A stretch of 64,000 nt of DNA from Qipengyuania sp. YIM B01966 (lineage in GTDB: Bacteria > Pseudomonadota > Alphaproteobacteria > Sphingomonadales > Sphingomonadaceae): positions 186,187 to 250,186 of the forward strand of contig NZ_JADMNM010000003.1 in NCBI RefSeq assembly GCF_016461955.1, given 5' to 3'. The position numbers were made by a program, and so were the translations under genes. Positions 29,056-39,292 of the stretch are shown here, one piece after another. Numbering within the stretch: the stretch's first letter is position 1; the number at the start of each line of letters is the position of its first letter. The notes beneath the pieces were generated by a model. The model saw nothing but the letters and a program-made list of their open reading frames with translations, searched no databases and was not told the origin of the DNA.

Positions 29056-30165
29056 TCAAGCCTGCGTGCTGAGGCTCACCTTGCCCCCAACATGGCGCAC
29101 CAGGTTGCCGGCCAGTTCCAGCTCGAGCAGCGCCAGTTGCACCGCAGCCGCGCTTTCCCCGGACTGGCGGATCAGCTCGTCCACCGCGACCGGGGCGGCG
29201 CTGAGGAGGTCGCTCAGCACCGCAGGCTCGGCTTCGGCCCACTCTTCGCGCGAGGGTTCCCATGCGTGGGCAGTATCGCGCAGCACGCTCCGCGGGCGGC
29301 CGGTAAAATCGCGCAGCACCTCGATCACGTCATCTGGCGTCTGCACCAGCACGGCGCCGTCGCGGATCAGCTGGTTGCAGCCGCTGGCGCGCGCGTCGAG
29401 CGGGCTGCCGGGGATGGCCATCACCTCGCGCCCGGCCTCGCCCGCGAGCCGCGCGGTTATCAGGCTGCCCGATTGCGGCGCGGCCTCGACCACCAGCGTG
29501 CCGGCGGCAAGCCCGGCGATGATCCGGTTCCGGCTGGGGAAATGGCTGCCGCGCGGTTCGGTGCCGGGCGGCTGTTCGGCGATCAGCAGCCCCTCGGCCG
29601 CGATCTGTTCCTGCAAGGTCGCGTGCTGCGGCGGGTAGGCGATGTCGATCCCGCTGGCGATGACACCGATTGTGCGCGCGCCAGAGGCGCTGAGCGCACC
29701 CTCATGCGCCGCGCCGTCGATCCCGCGCGCCAGCCCCGAAACCACCGCGAACCCCTCCCCCGCCAGCGCGGCGGCGAAATCGCGCGCCAGCTTGACTGCG
29801 GCCGCGCTGGCATTGCGCGCGCCGACCATCGCGACGCAGGGGGCTAGCGCCAGTTCGCCCTGCCCCCGACAGGTGACGATCGGAGGCGCACCGCTGATCT
29901 CGCGCAGCAAGGGCGGGAAGGCGGGCTGATCGTGGAACAGATAGCGGGCGCCGGCGCGGCGCACCGCCTCGACCTCGCGCTCAATGACTTCGGCAGGCGC
30001 AGCGCGGTAACGGGCCTTGCCCCGCGCAGCGAGGTCCGGGAGCGCCTCGACCGCCGCCGCCGCGGTGCCGAAACGGGCGAGCAACTGGCCGTAGGAAACC
30101 GGCCCGATGTTGGGCGAGCGCAGCAAGCGGATGCGGGCGAATGCCTCGCCTTGCGACAGGGTCAC
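29056..30165 (-). CDS. dprA: DNA-processing protein DprA
   Basis: 369 residues from a GTG at 30165 that overlaps the plsY stop (GTGA). N-terminal SAM-like domain, then the Rossmann core with VGARNASAAAVKLARDFA, VVSGLARGIDGAAHEGAL and GTEPRGSHFPSRNRIIAGL, and a C-terminal winged-helix domain (about the last 60 residues) present in the longer DprA form. It loads RecA on incoming single-stranded DNA in transformation and is conserved well beyond known competent species. The plsY-dprA-topA order is common in alphaproteobacteria. Confidence 0.95.
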   Translation of the reverse strand: MTLSQGEAFARIRLLRSPNIGPVSYGQLLARFGTAAAAVEALPDLAARGKARYRAAPAEVIEREVEAVRRAGARYLFHDQPAFPPLLREISGAPPIVTCRGQGELALAPCVAMVGARNASAAAVKLARDFAAALAGEGFAVVSGLARGIDGAAHEGALSASGARTIGVIASGIDIAYPPQHATLQEQIAAEGLLIAEQPPGTEPRGSHFPSRNRIIAGLAAGTLVVEAAPQSGSLITARLAGEAGREVMAIPGSPLDARASGCNQLIRDGAVLVQTPDDVIEVLRDFTGRPRSVLRDTAHAWEPSREEWAEAEPAVLSDLLSAAPVAVDELIRQSGESAAAVQLALLELELAGNLVRHVGGKVSLSTQA

Positions 30166-30779
30166 CCCTTGCGGCCCACCTTGGGTTCCGTCCCCGCCCG
30201 CAGCCGGGCAATATTGGCCCGGTGGAGGAGCACGACGATGGCCGCCGCTGCGGCCAGGAACGGGGTGAATACGCCCCAGCCCGTCAGCCATGCGGCCACC
30301 GGGGCGGCGATCGCGGCAGTGATCCCGGCGAGGGAGGAATAGCGCCAGATCGCCAGCATCCCCAGCCAGGCGAGTGCATAGACCACGCCGATCTGCCAGG
30401 CGAGGCCGAAGCACACGCCGGCAAGCGTCGCTACGCCCTTGCCGCCCTTGAACCTCAGCCAGACGGGGAAGCAATGGCCGATGATCGCGCCCAACGCCGC
30501 CGTCCCGACCAGCCATGGATCGGACCAGAATTCCACCATCCCTTCGGCCGACGCCCATAACCGCCAGGCGAGCCACACGGCGAGAAACCCCTTACCCGCA
30601 TCGAGCAGCAGCGTGGCCGCGGCCAGCCCCTTATTCCCGGTACGCAGCACATTGGTCGCGCCGATATTGCCGCTGCCGATGGCGCGCACATCGCCCAACC
30701 CCGCCAGCCGCGTCAGGACGAGGCCGAAGGGGATCGACCCCAGCCCGTATCCAAGCAGAAACGCCAGCAGCCATTCCAT
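30162..30779 (-). CDS. plsY: Glycerol-3-phosphate acyltransferase PlsY
   Basis: 205 residues from the ATG at 30779 (MEWLLAFLLGYGLGSIPFG); a much longer upstream frame is an antisense shadow of murI. Five or so membrane helices. Conserved PlsY motifs: GSIPFG near the N-terminus, GSGNIGATNVLR, and GHCFPVWLRFKGGKGVAT. It transfers the acyl group from acyl-phosphate to glycerol-3-phosphate, the first step of phospholipid synthesis. Divergent from murI, coupled to dprA. Confidence 0.96.
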   Translation of the reverse strand: MEWLLAFLLGYGLGSIPFGLVLTRLAGLGDVRAIGSGNIGATNVLRTGNKGLAAATLLLDAGKGFLAVWLAWRLWASAEGMVEFWSDPWLVGTAALGAIIGHCFPVWLRFKGGKGVATLAGVCFGLAWQIGVVYALAWLGMLAIWRYSSLAGITAAIAAPVAAWLTGWGVFTPFLAAAAAIVVLLHRANIARLRAGTEPKVGRKG

Positions 30780-30899
30780 CGGGTCCGACCTCGCTCCCAT
30801 TTGCGGGCGCTTGCCGTCAGCGCCGCTTTGCCGCAAGGGCGCTACCCGACAAGCACGGGTCGGCACAAGCACCGCCGCATCCGCAACGGAGCGTTTTTC

Positions 30900-31694
30900 G
30901 TGGACCCGGCTGCCCCCATCCTGCTGTTCGATTCCGGTGTCGGCGGCCTTACGGTGCTGGCCGCGTTGCGACGCGTGCTGCCCGAAGCGCCGGTAATCTA
31001 TGCGGCCGACACCGCCGGCCTGCCCTATGGCAGCAAGAGCGAGGCGGAGATTGCCGCGCGGGTGGCGGGCCTGCTCGGCCGGATGACCGAACGCTGGCAC
31101 CCGCGCCTTGTCTGCATCGCCTGCAATACCGCCAGCACGATCGCGCTCGGCATAGTCCGCGAGGTCCTGGAGGTGCCGGTGGTGGGCACCGTCCCGGCGA
31201 TCAAACCGGCGGCCGCGCTGACCCGCAGCGGCGTGATCGGCCTGCTCGGCACGGCGGCCACCATCCGCCAGGGCTATGTCGACCGGCTTGAGGCCGAATT
31301 TGCTGCCGGCAAGCGGTTGATCCGCCACCCCGCCCCCGGCTTGGTCGCCGCTGCCGAAGCGAAGCTGCGCGACGAGTTGGTCGAACAGGCCCTGATCGAC
31401 GAGGCGGTCGCCGGCCTCCGCGTGCAGGCGCAAGGAGGGCAGATCGACGCGGTCGTGCTGGCCTGCACGCATTTCCCCTTGCTCAGCGAGGAACTTCAGC
31501 GCGCGCTCGGGCCTGATGTCCGGCTTGTCGACGGAGCGGAAGGCATCGCCCGCCGGATCGCCCATTTGACCGACGGCCAGACTTTTGCCCGCACCATGCC
31601 CGACCGCGCAGTGTTCACTGCCGACCCCGCTGCGAACCCGATGCGCGCCGAAATGCTCGCAGCCTACGGTCTCACCCAAATCGAACGCTTCTAG
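30900..31694 (+). CDS. murI: Glutamate racemase
   Basis: 264 residues from the GTG at 30900 (GGAG 8 bases upstream), giving [20 protein letters not shown]; an in-frame ATG 33 codons earlier adds a low-complexity head that is probably not translated. Catalytic Cys in ACNTAS and ACTHFPLL with DSGVGG and [11 protein letters not shown]. It makes D-glutamate for peptidoglycan. Divergent from plsY; hemA follows in the same direction after 97 bases. Confidence 0.94.
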   Translation: MDPAAPILLFDSGVGGLTVLAALRRVLPEAPVIYAADTAGLPYGSKSEAEIAARVAGLLGRMTERWHPRLVCIACNTASTIALGIVREVLEVPVVGTVPAIKPAAALTRSGVIGLLGTAATIRQGYVDRLEAEFAAGKRLIRHPAPGLVAAAEAKLRDELVEQALIDEAVAGLRVQAQGGQIDAVVLACTHFPLLSEELQRALGPDVRLVDGAEGIARRIAHLTDGQTFARTMPDRAVFTADPAANPMRAEMLAAYGLTQIERF

Positions 31695-31791
31695 CTGCGA
31701 ATCGTTTGCAAAGATCGCGGTGGCAAAAGCCGCCAGAGGGGCGTATCCGGCGGGCAAACACGCCCACAGGGCGCAGCGGACGGGCCAGCCC

Positions 31792-33012
31792 TTGAACTAC
31801 GACCAGATCTTCGACCAGGCGATCGACCGGCTTCACGAAGAAGGCCGCTACCGCGTGTTCATCGACATCATGCGTAACAAGGGTGCCTATCCCAATGCGC
31901 GGTGCTTCCACGGGCATAACGGGCCCAAGCCGATCACCGTGTGGTGTTCGAACGACTATCTTGCCATGGGCCAGCACCCCAATGTCATCGCCGCGATGGA
32001 AGCTGCGCTGCACGATGTCGGTGCGGGCAGTGGCGGCACGCGCAATATCGGCGGCAACACCCATCTCCATGTCGAGCTTGAGAACGAACTCGCCAGCCTG
32101 CACGGCAAGGAAGGTGCGCTGCTGTTCACCAGCGGCTATGTCTCCAACGACGCCACGCTCTCCACCCTCGCCCGCGTGCTGCCTGGCTGTGTGATCTTTT
32201 CCGACGAATTGAACCACGCCAGCATGATTGCCGGCATCCGCAATTCGGGCTGCGAGAAGCGCGTGTTCCGCCACAACGATGTCGCGCATCTGGAAGAATT
32301 GCTGGCCGCAGAAGCGCCCGAAACGCCCAAGCTGATCGCGTTCGAAAGCGTCTATTCGATGGACGGCGACGTTGCCCCGATCCACGCGATCTGTGATCTT
32401 GCCGACAAATACAACGCGCTGACCTATATCGACGAGGTCCATGCGGTTGGCATGTACGGCGCGCATGGCGGCGGCATTTCGGAACGCGACGAGGCCGCCC
32501 ACCGGATCGACATCATCGAAGGGACGCTGGGCAAGGCGTTTGGCGTAATGGGCGGCTACATCGCCGCTGACAAACGGGTGATCGACGTCATCCGCTCCTA
32601 TGCGCCGGGGTTCATTTTCACCACCTCGCTCAGCCCGGTGCTGGTCGCCGGCGTGCTCGCGGCCGTGCGCCATCTCAAAGAGTCGAGCGAGGAGCGTGAC
32701 GCCCAGCAGGCCACCGCCGCCGCGCTCAAGCAGCATTTCCGCAATGCCGGGCTGCCGGTGATGGACACCGCCACGCATATCGTGCCGCTGATGGTCGGCG
32801 ACCCGGTGCGCGCCAAGCGGATCAGCGACATTCTGCTGGCGGAATACGGCATCTATGTGCAGCCGATCAATTTCCCCACCGTGCCGCGTGGGACCGAACG
32901 GCTGCGGTTCACGCCCGGCCCCGCGCATACCGACGCGATGATGGCCGAAGTAACCACCGCGCTGGTCGAAATCTGGCAGCGGCTGGACCTCGAACTGCGC
33001 CGCGCCGCCTGA
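31792..33012 (+). CDS. hemA: 5-aminolevulinate synthase
   Basis: 406 residues from a TTG at 31792 giving [20 protein letters not shown], the usual start and length of alphaproteobacterial ALAS. PLP Lys is in [24 protein letters not shown] and [12 protein letters not shown] are characteristic. It condenses glycine and succinyl-CoA, the C4 (Shemin) route to heme, limited to alphaproteobacteria among bacteria of this kind, which supports the taxonomic call. The rare start codon may limit translation. Its substrate succinyl-CoA is also the product of the mutase pathway in this window. Confidence 0.96.
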   Translation: MNYDQIFDQAIDRLHEEGRYRVFIDIMRNKGAYPNARCFHGHNGPKPITVWCSNDYLAMGQHPNVIAAMEAALHDVGAGSGGTRNIGGNTHLHVELENELASLHGKEGALLFTSGYVSNDATLSTLARVLPGCVIFSDELNHASMIAGIRNSGCEKRVFRHNDVAHLEELLAAEAPETPKLIAFESVYSMDGDVAPIHAICDLADKYNALTYIDEVHAVGMYGAHGGGISERDEAAHRIDIIEGTLGKAFGVMGGYIAADKRVIDVIRSYAPGFIFTTSLSPVLVAGVLAAVRHLKESSEERDAQQATAAALKQHFRNAGLPVMDTATHIVPLMVGDPVRAKRISDILLAEYGIYVQPINFPTVPRGTERLRFTPGPAHTDAMMAEVTTALVEIWQRLDLELRRAA

Positions 33013-33103
33013 CCGGGCAGAGGCCGTCATTTTATCGGCTTATTAACCATCACGGTTTAGCGCTTTTTCCCGGTCGCTGAGGGTTGGGAAAGCGTGCGTT
33101 TCG

Positions 33104-35317
33104 ATGGCTTCAGGGTTCCTCAACAGGTTTGCCGGACGTGCCGCTGCCGCGCCGCGAACCGCTGAGCCAGCCTCAGGGATTGAAAGGGTAGCCGACCGCC
33201 TGCGCATCCTGGACGAAGCGGAACGTGCCGGCATCGCCTGGTTGTGGGCGACAGATGCTGCCGGCAAGCTGATCTATCTGTCCGACCGCGCCCTCGCCGC
33301 GCTCGGGAAAGATATCGCTGATCTGGTCGATCAACCGTTCGATCGCCTGTTCCAGGTGGATGAAAACGCCGATTATACGTCGCGCTCGCTCAGCTTCCAG
33401 CTCAAGGGGCGCACCCGCATCCACGACCAGACCGTGCGCTTCGCCCACGGCGTGCCGGCCAACGCGTCGTGCCAGACATGGTGGAGCATTAATGGGCTGC
33501 CGCAATTTGACGAGGCGGGCGAATTCCAGGGTTTCCGCGGCAATGCGTCCGACATCACGGTCGATTACGAACGGCAGATCGCGGATTCGCGGATGGCGGA
33601 TTTCGATTCGCTGACCGGCCTCGCCAATCGCCACAATCTCGACCGGTTGCTCGACCGCACATTGGCGGCCTATCGCAGCGCCGGCCGCTCATGCGCGCTG
33701 CTGATGCTCGATCTCGACAAGTTCAAGCATGTCAACGACACGCTGGGCCACCAGGCGGGCGACAATCTGCTGCAACAAGTGGCGGATCGTCTGCTGGCCG
33801 TGGTCGGCGAGCGCGGCACGGTGGGCCGGCTGGGCGGCGACGAATTCCAGATCGTCGTGCCCGACGAGGATGACCGCGGCACGCTGGGGGAGCTGGCCGA
33901 AAAGATCATCAACCTGCTGTCACAACCGTTCCCGATCGAGGATAAGCGCGCGGTGATCGGCACCTCGGTCGGGATCGCGGTGGCGCCGTTCGATGGGGCG
34001 GAGCGGGAAGATCTGGTGCGCAGCGCGGACCTTGCCCTCTATGCCGCCAAGCACGGCGGTCGTGGCCAGTTCCGCTTCTACTCTGCCGACCTCAAGAACG
34101 AGGAGGAAGAACGCCAGGAACTACTCGATGACCTGCGCGATGCGCTGCAGGACGACACGCTTGACCTGCATTACCAACCGGTCGTCTGTGTCGATACCAG
34201 CCGCGTGGTCTGCCTCGAAGCGCTGATGCGCTGGGAGCATCCCGAGCGCGGCTTTGTCAGCCCAGGCGTATTTATTCCGGTGGCGGAAGAGAGCGACCTT
34301 ATCAATCTGCTCGGCGAATGGGCGCTGCGCCGGGCCTGCGGTGCAGCGCTGGCCTGGCCCAGAAGCGTGCGTGTCGCGGTCAATGTGTCGCCTGTCCAGT
34401 TCGCCAATCCGGGCTTCGTTACAGTGGTCGCCAATGCGCTGGCACATAGCGGCCTGCCGCCGGAGCGGCTCGAACTCGAACTCGTCGAGAGCGTCTTCAT
34501 GGGAGACAGCGAGGCCGCTGAGCGCACGTTCGCCGCGCTCAAGGGCCTCGGCGTGCGGCTGGCGCTAGACGATTTCGGGACGGGATTCTCCTCGCTCAGC
34601 TATCTGCGCGCCGCGCCCTTCGACAAGATCAAGGTCGACAAGAGCTTCGTCGATTCGTGTACCCAGTCCGATCGCAACAGCGCCAAGATCATCGCCGCGA
34701 TCATCGGCCTGTCGAACGCGCTCAACATGGAAACGACGGTCGAGGGGGTCGAGGCATTCGACCAGCTCGAAGTGGTCTGCGAACGCGGGGCCAAACTGAT
34801 CCAGGGCTTCATCTATTCGCGTCCCCTGCCCGAAGCGGAAGTCAATGCGCGGATCGCCTCGGGCAAATTCCTTATCAAGCCCGATGGCCCGGAAACCTAT
34901 CGACCAGACCGCCGCTCGGTCTTCCGCCGCATCGGCGTGATTCACGAGGATTACTATTACAACGCAGTGATGCGCGACATTTCGCGGATCGGCGCGGGGG
35001 TCGAGGGGATCGTGGGACTCGAACCGGGCACACCGCTGGTGCTTGATCTGGGCGAAGGGCAGTTGATCGTCTGTACCGTGAAGCGCGTCAATGGCGCAGC
35101 CTTCGGGGTCGAGTTCGAAAGCTCGCTGGTCAATGACGGAGCGGGCGGGCTGTGCACCCGCCACCGCGTGTCGCCCTATACGATCGCTGCCGCCGGCCTC
35201 CCCGCGCGTCCCGGCACCGCCGGCCCGACCGAAGGCAAGCGCAACGAATCGAAACCGCGATTCATGGAAGTTGCGGTGGGTGCAAGCGCGCAAGCCGGCA
35301 GTGCGCAGGCGGACTGA
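33104..35317 (+). CDS. PAS-GGDEF-EAL-PilZ cyclic-di-GMP enzyme
   Basis: 737 residues, no signal peptide or membrane helix, so cytoplasmic. Order: PAS (about 35-155), GGDEF (165-325) with intact GGDEF at 244-248, EAL (340-590) with EALMRW near 372, NVSPVQF and DDFGTGFSSLSYL, then a C-terminal PilZ domain (about 605-705) with RRSVFRRIG and DISRIGAG. Catalytic residues of both cyclase and phosphodiesterase look intact. No RxxD inhibitory site is present five residues before GGDEF. The PilZ domain could sense the product. Monocistronic, downstream of hemA by about 90 bases. Confidence 0.93.
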   Translation: MASGFLNRFAGRAAAAPRTAEPASGIERVADRLRILDEAERAGIAWLWATDAAGKLIYLSDRALAALGKDIADLVDQPFDRLFQVDENADYTSRSLSFQLKGRTRIHDQTVRFAHGVPANASCQTWWSINGLPQFDEAGEFQGFRGNASDITVDYERQIADSRMADFDSLTGLANRHNLDRLLDRTLAAYRSAGRSCALLMLDLDKFKHVNDTLGHQAGDNLLQQVADRLLAVVGERGTVGRLGGDEFQIVVPDEDDRGTLGELAEKIINLLSQPFPIEDKRAVIGTSVGIAVAPFDGAEREDLVRSADLALYAAKHGGRGQFRFYSADLKNEEEERQELLDDLRDALQDDTLDLHYQPVVCVDTSRVVCLEALMRWEHPERGFVSPGVFIPVAEESDLINLLGEWALRRACGAALAWPRSVRVAVNVSPVQFANPGFVTVVANALAHSGLPPERLELELVESVFMGDSEAAERTFAALKGLGVRLALDDFGTGFSSLSYLRAAPFDKIKVDKSFVDSCTQSDRNSAKIIAAIIGLSNALNMETTVEGVEAFDQLEVVCERGAKLIQGFIYSRPLPEAEVNARIASGKFLIKPDGPETYRPDRRSVFRRIGVIHEDYYYNAVMRDISRIGAGVEGIVGLEPGTPLVLDLGEGQLIVCTVKRVNGAAFGVEFESSLVNDGAGGLCTRHRVSPYTIAAAGLPARPGTAGPTEGKRNESKPRFMEVAVGASAQAGSAQAD

Positions 35318-35346
35318 CACAGACGGCCAGCCCGCCCAACGGGGGT

Positions 35347-36555
35347 TCAGCGCAGACTGACGACGTTATCGGCGACGCCGCGGGGATCGGCCCGGTCGCC
35401 GCGATACAGGCTGGCCATCGGCTCGTCCTCGACCACGATCTGCTCGGCCGCGCCAAACCCGTTGAAGGTGGTCTTCATCGCCGCGCCATAGGCGCCGAGC
35501 ATCCCGATCTCGATATAGTCGCCCGCCTGAATGTCCGCCGGCAGGGCGAACGGGCCCTTCATGTAATCGGCATCGTCGCAGGTCGGGCCATAGAACGCGA
35601 AGTCCTGCTCGCCCTCGATCAGATCGTCCTCCAGCGCGCGCACCGGGAACCGCCACTCGACGTGGGCGGCATCGTAGAGCGCGCCATAGGCCCCGTCATT
35701 GATGTACAACTCGTCGCCCCGGCGCTTCTCGACCTTGACGATCAGCGAGGAATATTCCGCGCTGAGCGCCCGGCCCGGTTCGCACCACAGCTCGCTCGAA
35801 TAGGAAATCGGCAGCGATTCGCTGGCGCGGAAGATGACCGCGAAATAATCTTCCAGCGGCGGCGGCTCCATCCCCGGATAGACGCTGGGGAACCCGCCGC
35901 CGACATCGATGATATCGACCAGCACCGAGGCTTCGACGATCGCCGCGCGCACGCGCTCGAGCGCCTGGACATAGGCGAACGGCGTCATCGCCTGGCTGCC
36001 GACATGGAAGCAGACGCCCAGCCAGTCGCAATGCTGGCGGGTTTCCTGAAGCAGAGCGGGCGCATCGACGAGATCGGCCCCGAACTTCGACGCCAGCGAC
36101 AGTTCCGAATATTCACTCGACACGCGCAGTCGAACCAGCAGCTTGAGGTCGGCCGCAGGGGTGCCGTCCAAGGCGCGGCAGGCATCGACGATCTTGATCA
36201 GCTCTTCCTCGGTATCGAGGCTGAAGGTGCGCACGCCGTGCTGGTGATAGGCTTCGCGGATCGCCGCCGATGTCTTAACAGGGTGCATGAAGCACAGCAC
36301 CGCCTCAGACAGCGTCGCACGCGCCATCCGCACTTCAGTGATGGACGCGACGTCGTAATGGGTGATCCCGGCATCCCAGAGCACGCGCAGCAGGTCGGGC
36401 GACGGGTTGGCCTTCACCGCATAGAGCGACTTGCCCGGAAACTTCTCGACAAAGAAGCGGGCGGCGCGCGCGGCGGCGTGCGGGCGATTGAGCAATACGG
36501 GTTCGTCAGGCGCGAGGGCGCGAACTACAGACCGTGCGTCAGGATAGATGTGCAA
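35347..36555 (-). CDS. Ornithine/lysine-type PLP decarboxylase (fold type III)
   Basis: 402 residues from a TTG at 36555. PLP Lys is in LYAVKANPSPDLL; VGSQ, VDIIDVGGGFPS and CEPGRAL bind phosphate; YGPTCDDADYMKGPF contains the conserved Cys that completes the partner active site, as in ornithine decarboxylases (FGPTCDSxD). Divergence at that motif leaves ornithine versus lysine or another diamine precursor open. It would make putrescine for the polyamine genes just upstream in the same direction, separated by about 160 bases. Confidence 0.88.
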   Translation of the reverse strand: MHIYPDARSVVRALAPDEPVLLNRPHAAARAARFFVEKFPGKSLYAVKANPSPDLLRVLWDAGITHYDVASITEVRMARATLSEAVLCFMHPVKTSAAIREAYHQHGVRTFSLDTEEELIKIVDACRALDGTPAADLKLLVRLRVSSEYSELSLASKFGADLVDAPALLQETRQHCDWLGVCFHVGSQAMTPFAYVQALERVRAAIVEASVLVDIIDVGGGFPSVYPGMEPPPLEDYFAVIFRASESLPISYSSELWCEPGRALSAEYSSLIVKVEKRRGDELYINDGAYGALYDAAHVEWRFPVRALEDDLIEGEQDFAFYGPTCDDADYMKGPFALPADIQAGDYIEIGMLGAYGAAMKTTFNGFGAAEQIVVEDEPMASLYRGDRADPRGVADNVVSLR

Positions 36556-36717
36556 CTCAAGGGACCCCCAAACGGTTCGTCAGACAAAGCAGCCTTGCGG
36601 TTTGGGAAGTCCCCCCCTTTGCAGGGGAGCTTGGCTGCGGAGGGCGGATATAGGGCGGGTCAGATGAATCGCAAGTGAAAAGCGGACGGGCGTTTGCCAC
36701 TTTCTGCAGGGTGCCGG

Positions 36718-37890
36718 TCAGCTTAGCCGGCCACGGAAATCCTCATAGCCGAACGCGCGGACCTGCTCGAGCTGGTCAGTATCGCTGTCCCACAGCCAGA
36801 TAGACGGCAGCGGCACACCGTTGAAAGTGTTGGTCTTGACCATCGAATAATGTGCCTGGTCGAGGAACGCGAACCGCTCGCCCGGCTCGGCCGGCACCGG
36901 CAGGCGGTAATCGCCAAGGACATCGCCGGCGAGGCAGGATGGCCCGCCCAGACGGATTGCCTCCCCCTCTTCCACCTCGCCCAGCATGGCAGGGCGATAG
37001 GGTGCCTCGATCACGTCGGGCATATGGCAGGTGGCGGAAATATCGGTGATCGCCACCGGCAGCCCGTTCCAGTGCGAATCGAGGATGGTCCCGACCAGGA
37101 TGCCAGCATCGAGCGCCACGGCTTCGCCCGGCTCGAGGTAGATCTCGGCGCCGGTATCCTCCTTTGCGTCGCGGAGGAATTCGATCAGCTCCTCGCGCTG
37201 GTAATCGGCGCGGGTGATATGGTGGCCACCGCCCATGTTGATCCAGGTCAGACCGTCGAAATACGGCTCGATCACGTCGAACACCGTGTCCCACGTGCGG
37301 CGCAGCGGCTCGAAATCCTGTTCACACAGATTGTGGAAGTGGATGCCGTTGACCTGCGCCATGATCTCAGGGGTGAGCTGGTCGATCGGGAAGCCAAGGC
37401 GGCTGCCCGGGCTCGACGGGTCATAACGCGGCACCTCGCCGCAGGGACACAGCGGATTGACCCGGAGCCCAACGTCAAAAGTCTGCCCCGCCGCGCGGGC
37501 GGCATCGAGGATCGGTTGATAACGTTCGAGCTGGCCGGGCGAATTAAAGATCACGTGGTCCGACAGGCGGCAGACCTCGGCCAGTTCGTCCGGCTTGTAT
37601 GCGGCGCAATAGGTGGCAATCTCGCCGTCGTAGAACTCGCTCGCCAGCCGAGCTTCCCACAGCCCACTGGTGCAGACGCCGTCGAGATATTCGCCTATAA
37701 TCGGCGCGACCGACCACATGCTGAACGCTTTGAGCGCAGCGAGCACCTTAATATCGGCTTCATCGCGCACCTCAGCGAGAATCTGCAGATTGGCCCGAAG
37801 CCGCGCCGCATCGACCACGAAAGCCGGGCTATCGACGCGGGTAAGATCAAACCGGGCAAACGCCCCCGGATCGCCGGCTCTGGTTTCCAT
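36718..37890 (-). CDS. nspC: Carboxynorspermidine/carboxyspermidine decarboxylase
   Basis: 390 residues from the ATG at 37890, which shares a base with the stop of the dehydrogenase gene (TGATG). Fold-III PLP enzyme with PLP Lys in VLAALKAFSMWSV, HFHNLCEQDFEPL, NMGGGHHIT, LEPGEAVALDAG and GPSCLAGDVLGDY, all typical of NspC. It decarboxylates carboxy(nor)spermidine to (nor)spermidine. The tight pairing with the dehydrogenase is the standard gene order for this alternative spermidine pathway. Confidence 0.95.
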   Translation of the reverse strand: METRAGDPGAFARFDLTRVDSPAFVVDAARLRANLQILAEVRDEADIKVLAALKAFSMWSVAPIIGEYLDGVCTSGLWEARLASEFYDGEIATYCAAYKPDELAEVCRLSDHVIFNSPGQLERYQPILDAARAAGQTFDVGLRVNPLCPCGEVPRYDPSSPGSRLGFPIDQLTPEIMAQVNGIHFHNLCEQDFEPLRRTWDTVFDVIEPYFDGLTWINMGGGHHITRADYQREELIEFLRDAKEDTGAEIYLEPGEAVALDAGILVGTILDSHWNGLPVAITDISATCHMPDVIEAPYRPAMLGEVEEGEAIRLGGPSCLAGDVLGDYRLPVPAEPGERFAFLDQAHYSMVKTNTFNGVPLPSIWLWDSDTDQLEQVRAFGYEDFRGRLS

Positions 37891-39101
37891 CAGAAGTCGA
37901 CCGGCCCGCTCAATTCCTCGACCGTCCACGGTAGCCCTTGGGTGTTGAGCATGTCCATGAACGGATCGGGATCCATCTGCTCGATGTTGAACACGCCCGC
38001 TCCCGACCAAATGCCCTGCACCATAAGCGCACTGCCGATCATCGCCGGGACGCCGGTGGTGTAGCTGACGGCCTGGTTGCCGGTTTCCTCGAACGCCGCC
38101 TCGTGCGAACAGATATTCTTGATGTAGAACGTCTTTTCGCCAGAGCCGTCTGCCGCCTCGCCTGTGGCGATGACGCCGATATTGGTATTGCCCTTGGTGG
38201 TTTCGCCCAGCGTCTCGGGCTTGGGCAGCACTGCGGCGAGGAATTGCAGCGGGATGATATCCTTGCCCTGATAACGGATCGGCTCGATCGCAGTCATGCC
38301 CACATTCTGCAGCACGGTCAGGTGGTTGATATAGGCATCGCCGAAGGTCATCCAGAACCGCGCGCGCTCCAGTTCGGGCACGAATTTGGCGAGGCTTTCC
38401 AGCTCCTCGTGATACATCAGATACATATTCTTTGGGCCAACGGCCTCGAAATCGAAACAGACCTTGTTGGCCATCGCCGGCGTTTCGACCCATTCGCCGT
38501 TTTCCCAGTGCCGGGCCGGCGCGGTCACTTCGCGGATATTGATTTCCGGATTGAAATTGGTGGCGAAATGCTGCCCGTGATCGCCGCCATTGCAGTCGAG
38601 AATGTCGAGCTGGCGGATGGTCTTGAGCTTGTGCTTCTTGAGCCACATGGTGAACACGCTGGTCACGCCGGGATCGAAACCCGACCCCAGCAGCGCCATC
38701 AGCCCGGCCTGTTTGAACCGGTCGTGATAAGCCCACTGCCATTTATATTCGAACTTCGCTTCGTCCTTAGGCTCGTAATTGGCGGTATCGAGGTAGCTGA
38801 CGCCCGCTTCGAGGCAGGCATCCATGATCGGCAGATCCTGATAGGGCAGCGCCAGATTGACCACCAGCGAGGGCTGCACCTTGCGGATCAGATTGACCAT
38901 CGCGGGCACTTCTTCCGCGTCGATCGAATAGGTTGCGACATCGCGGCCCGTGCGCTGCTTCACGCTCGCAGCAATCGCGTCGCACTTGCTCTTGGTGCGA
39001 CTGGCGAGGTGGATGTCGCTGAAGATTTCCGGGTTCATCGCCATCTTGTGCACGCAGACCGAGCTTACCCCGCCTGCCCCGATGACCAACACTCTCGACA
39101 T
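37890..39101 (-). CDS. Carboxynorspermidine synthase (saccharopine dehydrogenase-like)
   Basis: 403 residues. NAD(P)-binding MSRVLVIGAGGVSSVCVHK at the N-terminus, followed by saccharopine-reductase fold segments NLALPYQDLPIMDACLEAG and GSGFDPGVTSVFTMW. It reductively joins aspartate semialdehyde to putrescine or diaminopropane, giving carboxyspermidine or carboxynorspermidine for NspC. First gene of the pair, coupled to nspC. Saccharopine metabolism is unlikely given the neighbour. Confidence 0.94.
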   Translation of the reverse strand: MSRVLVIGAGGVSSVCVHKMAMNPEIFSDIHLASRTKSKCDAIAASVKQRTGRDVATYSIDAEEVPAMVNLIRKVQPSLVVNLALPYQDLPIMDACLEAGVSYLDTANYEPKDEAKFEYKWQWAYHDRFKQAGLMALLGSGFDPGVTSVFTMWLKKHKLKTIRQLDILDCNGGDHGQHFATNFNPEINIREVTAPARHWENGEWVETPAMANKVCFDFEAVGPKNMYLMYHEELESLAKFVPELERARFWMTFGDAYINHLTVLQNVGMTAIEPIRYQGKDIIPLQFLAAVLPKPETLGETTKGNTNIGVIATGEAADGSGEKTFYIKNICSHEAAFEETGNQAVSYTTGVPAMIGSALMVQGIWSGAGVFNIEQMDPDPFMDMLNTQGLPWTVEELSGPVDF

Positions 39102-39292
39102 CTCGTGAACTCCGCTATTCGAATCTTGCCCGCGCCCTAGCCGCTGCGCGCCCCGGCGCCAACATTGCGCCCGAAGCTGTAAAGCCGCGGCCGGTGATTT
39201 TGTGCCGCGACGTAACCTAACCTTCGCGAAACAGTCACCGTGGCGTCTCCTGCCCGCTCTACGCGCCGCTGCACACCATCAGAGGGCTCGCC

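Noticed and set aside
30780..31757. Long minus-strand frame upstream of plsY
   Set aside because: It runs antisense through murI, has no recognisable domain, and PlsY starts cleanly at 30779 with its first membrane helix.
36556..36717. Possible riboswitch in the gap between nspC and the decarboxylase gene
   Set aside because: Some short complementary stretches (CCCCCCTTTGCAGGGG) exist but nothing matches a known aptamer layout, and the gap is only 160 bases.
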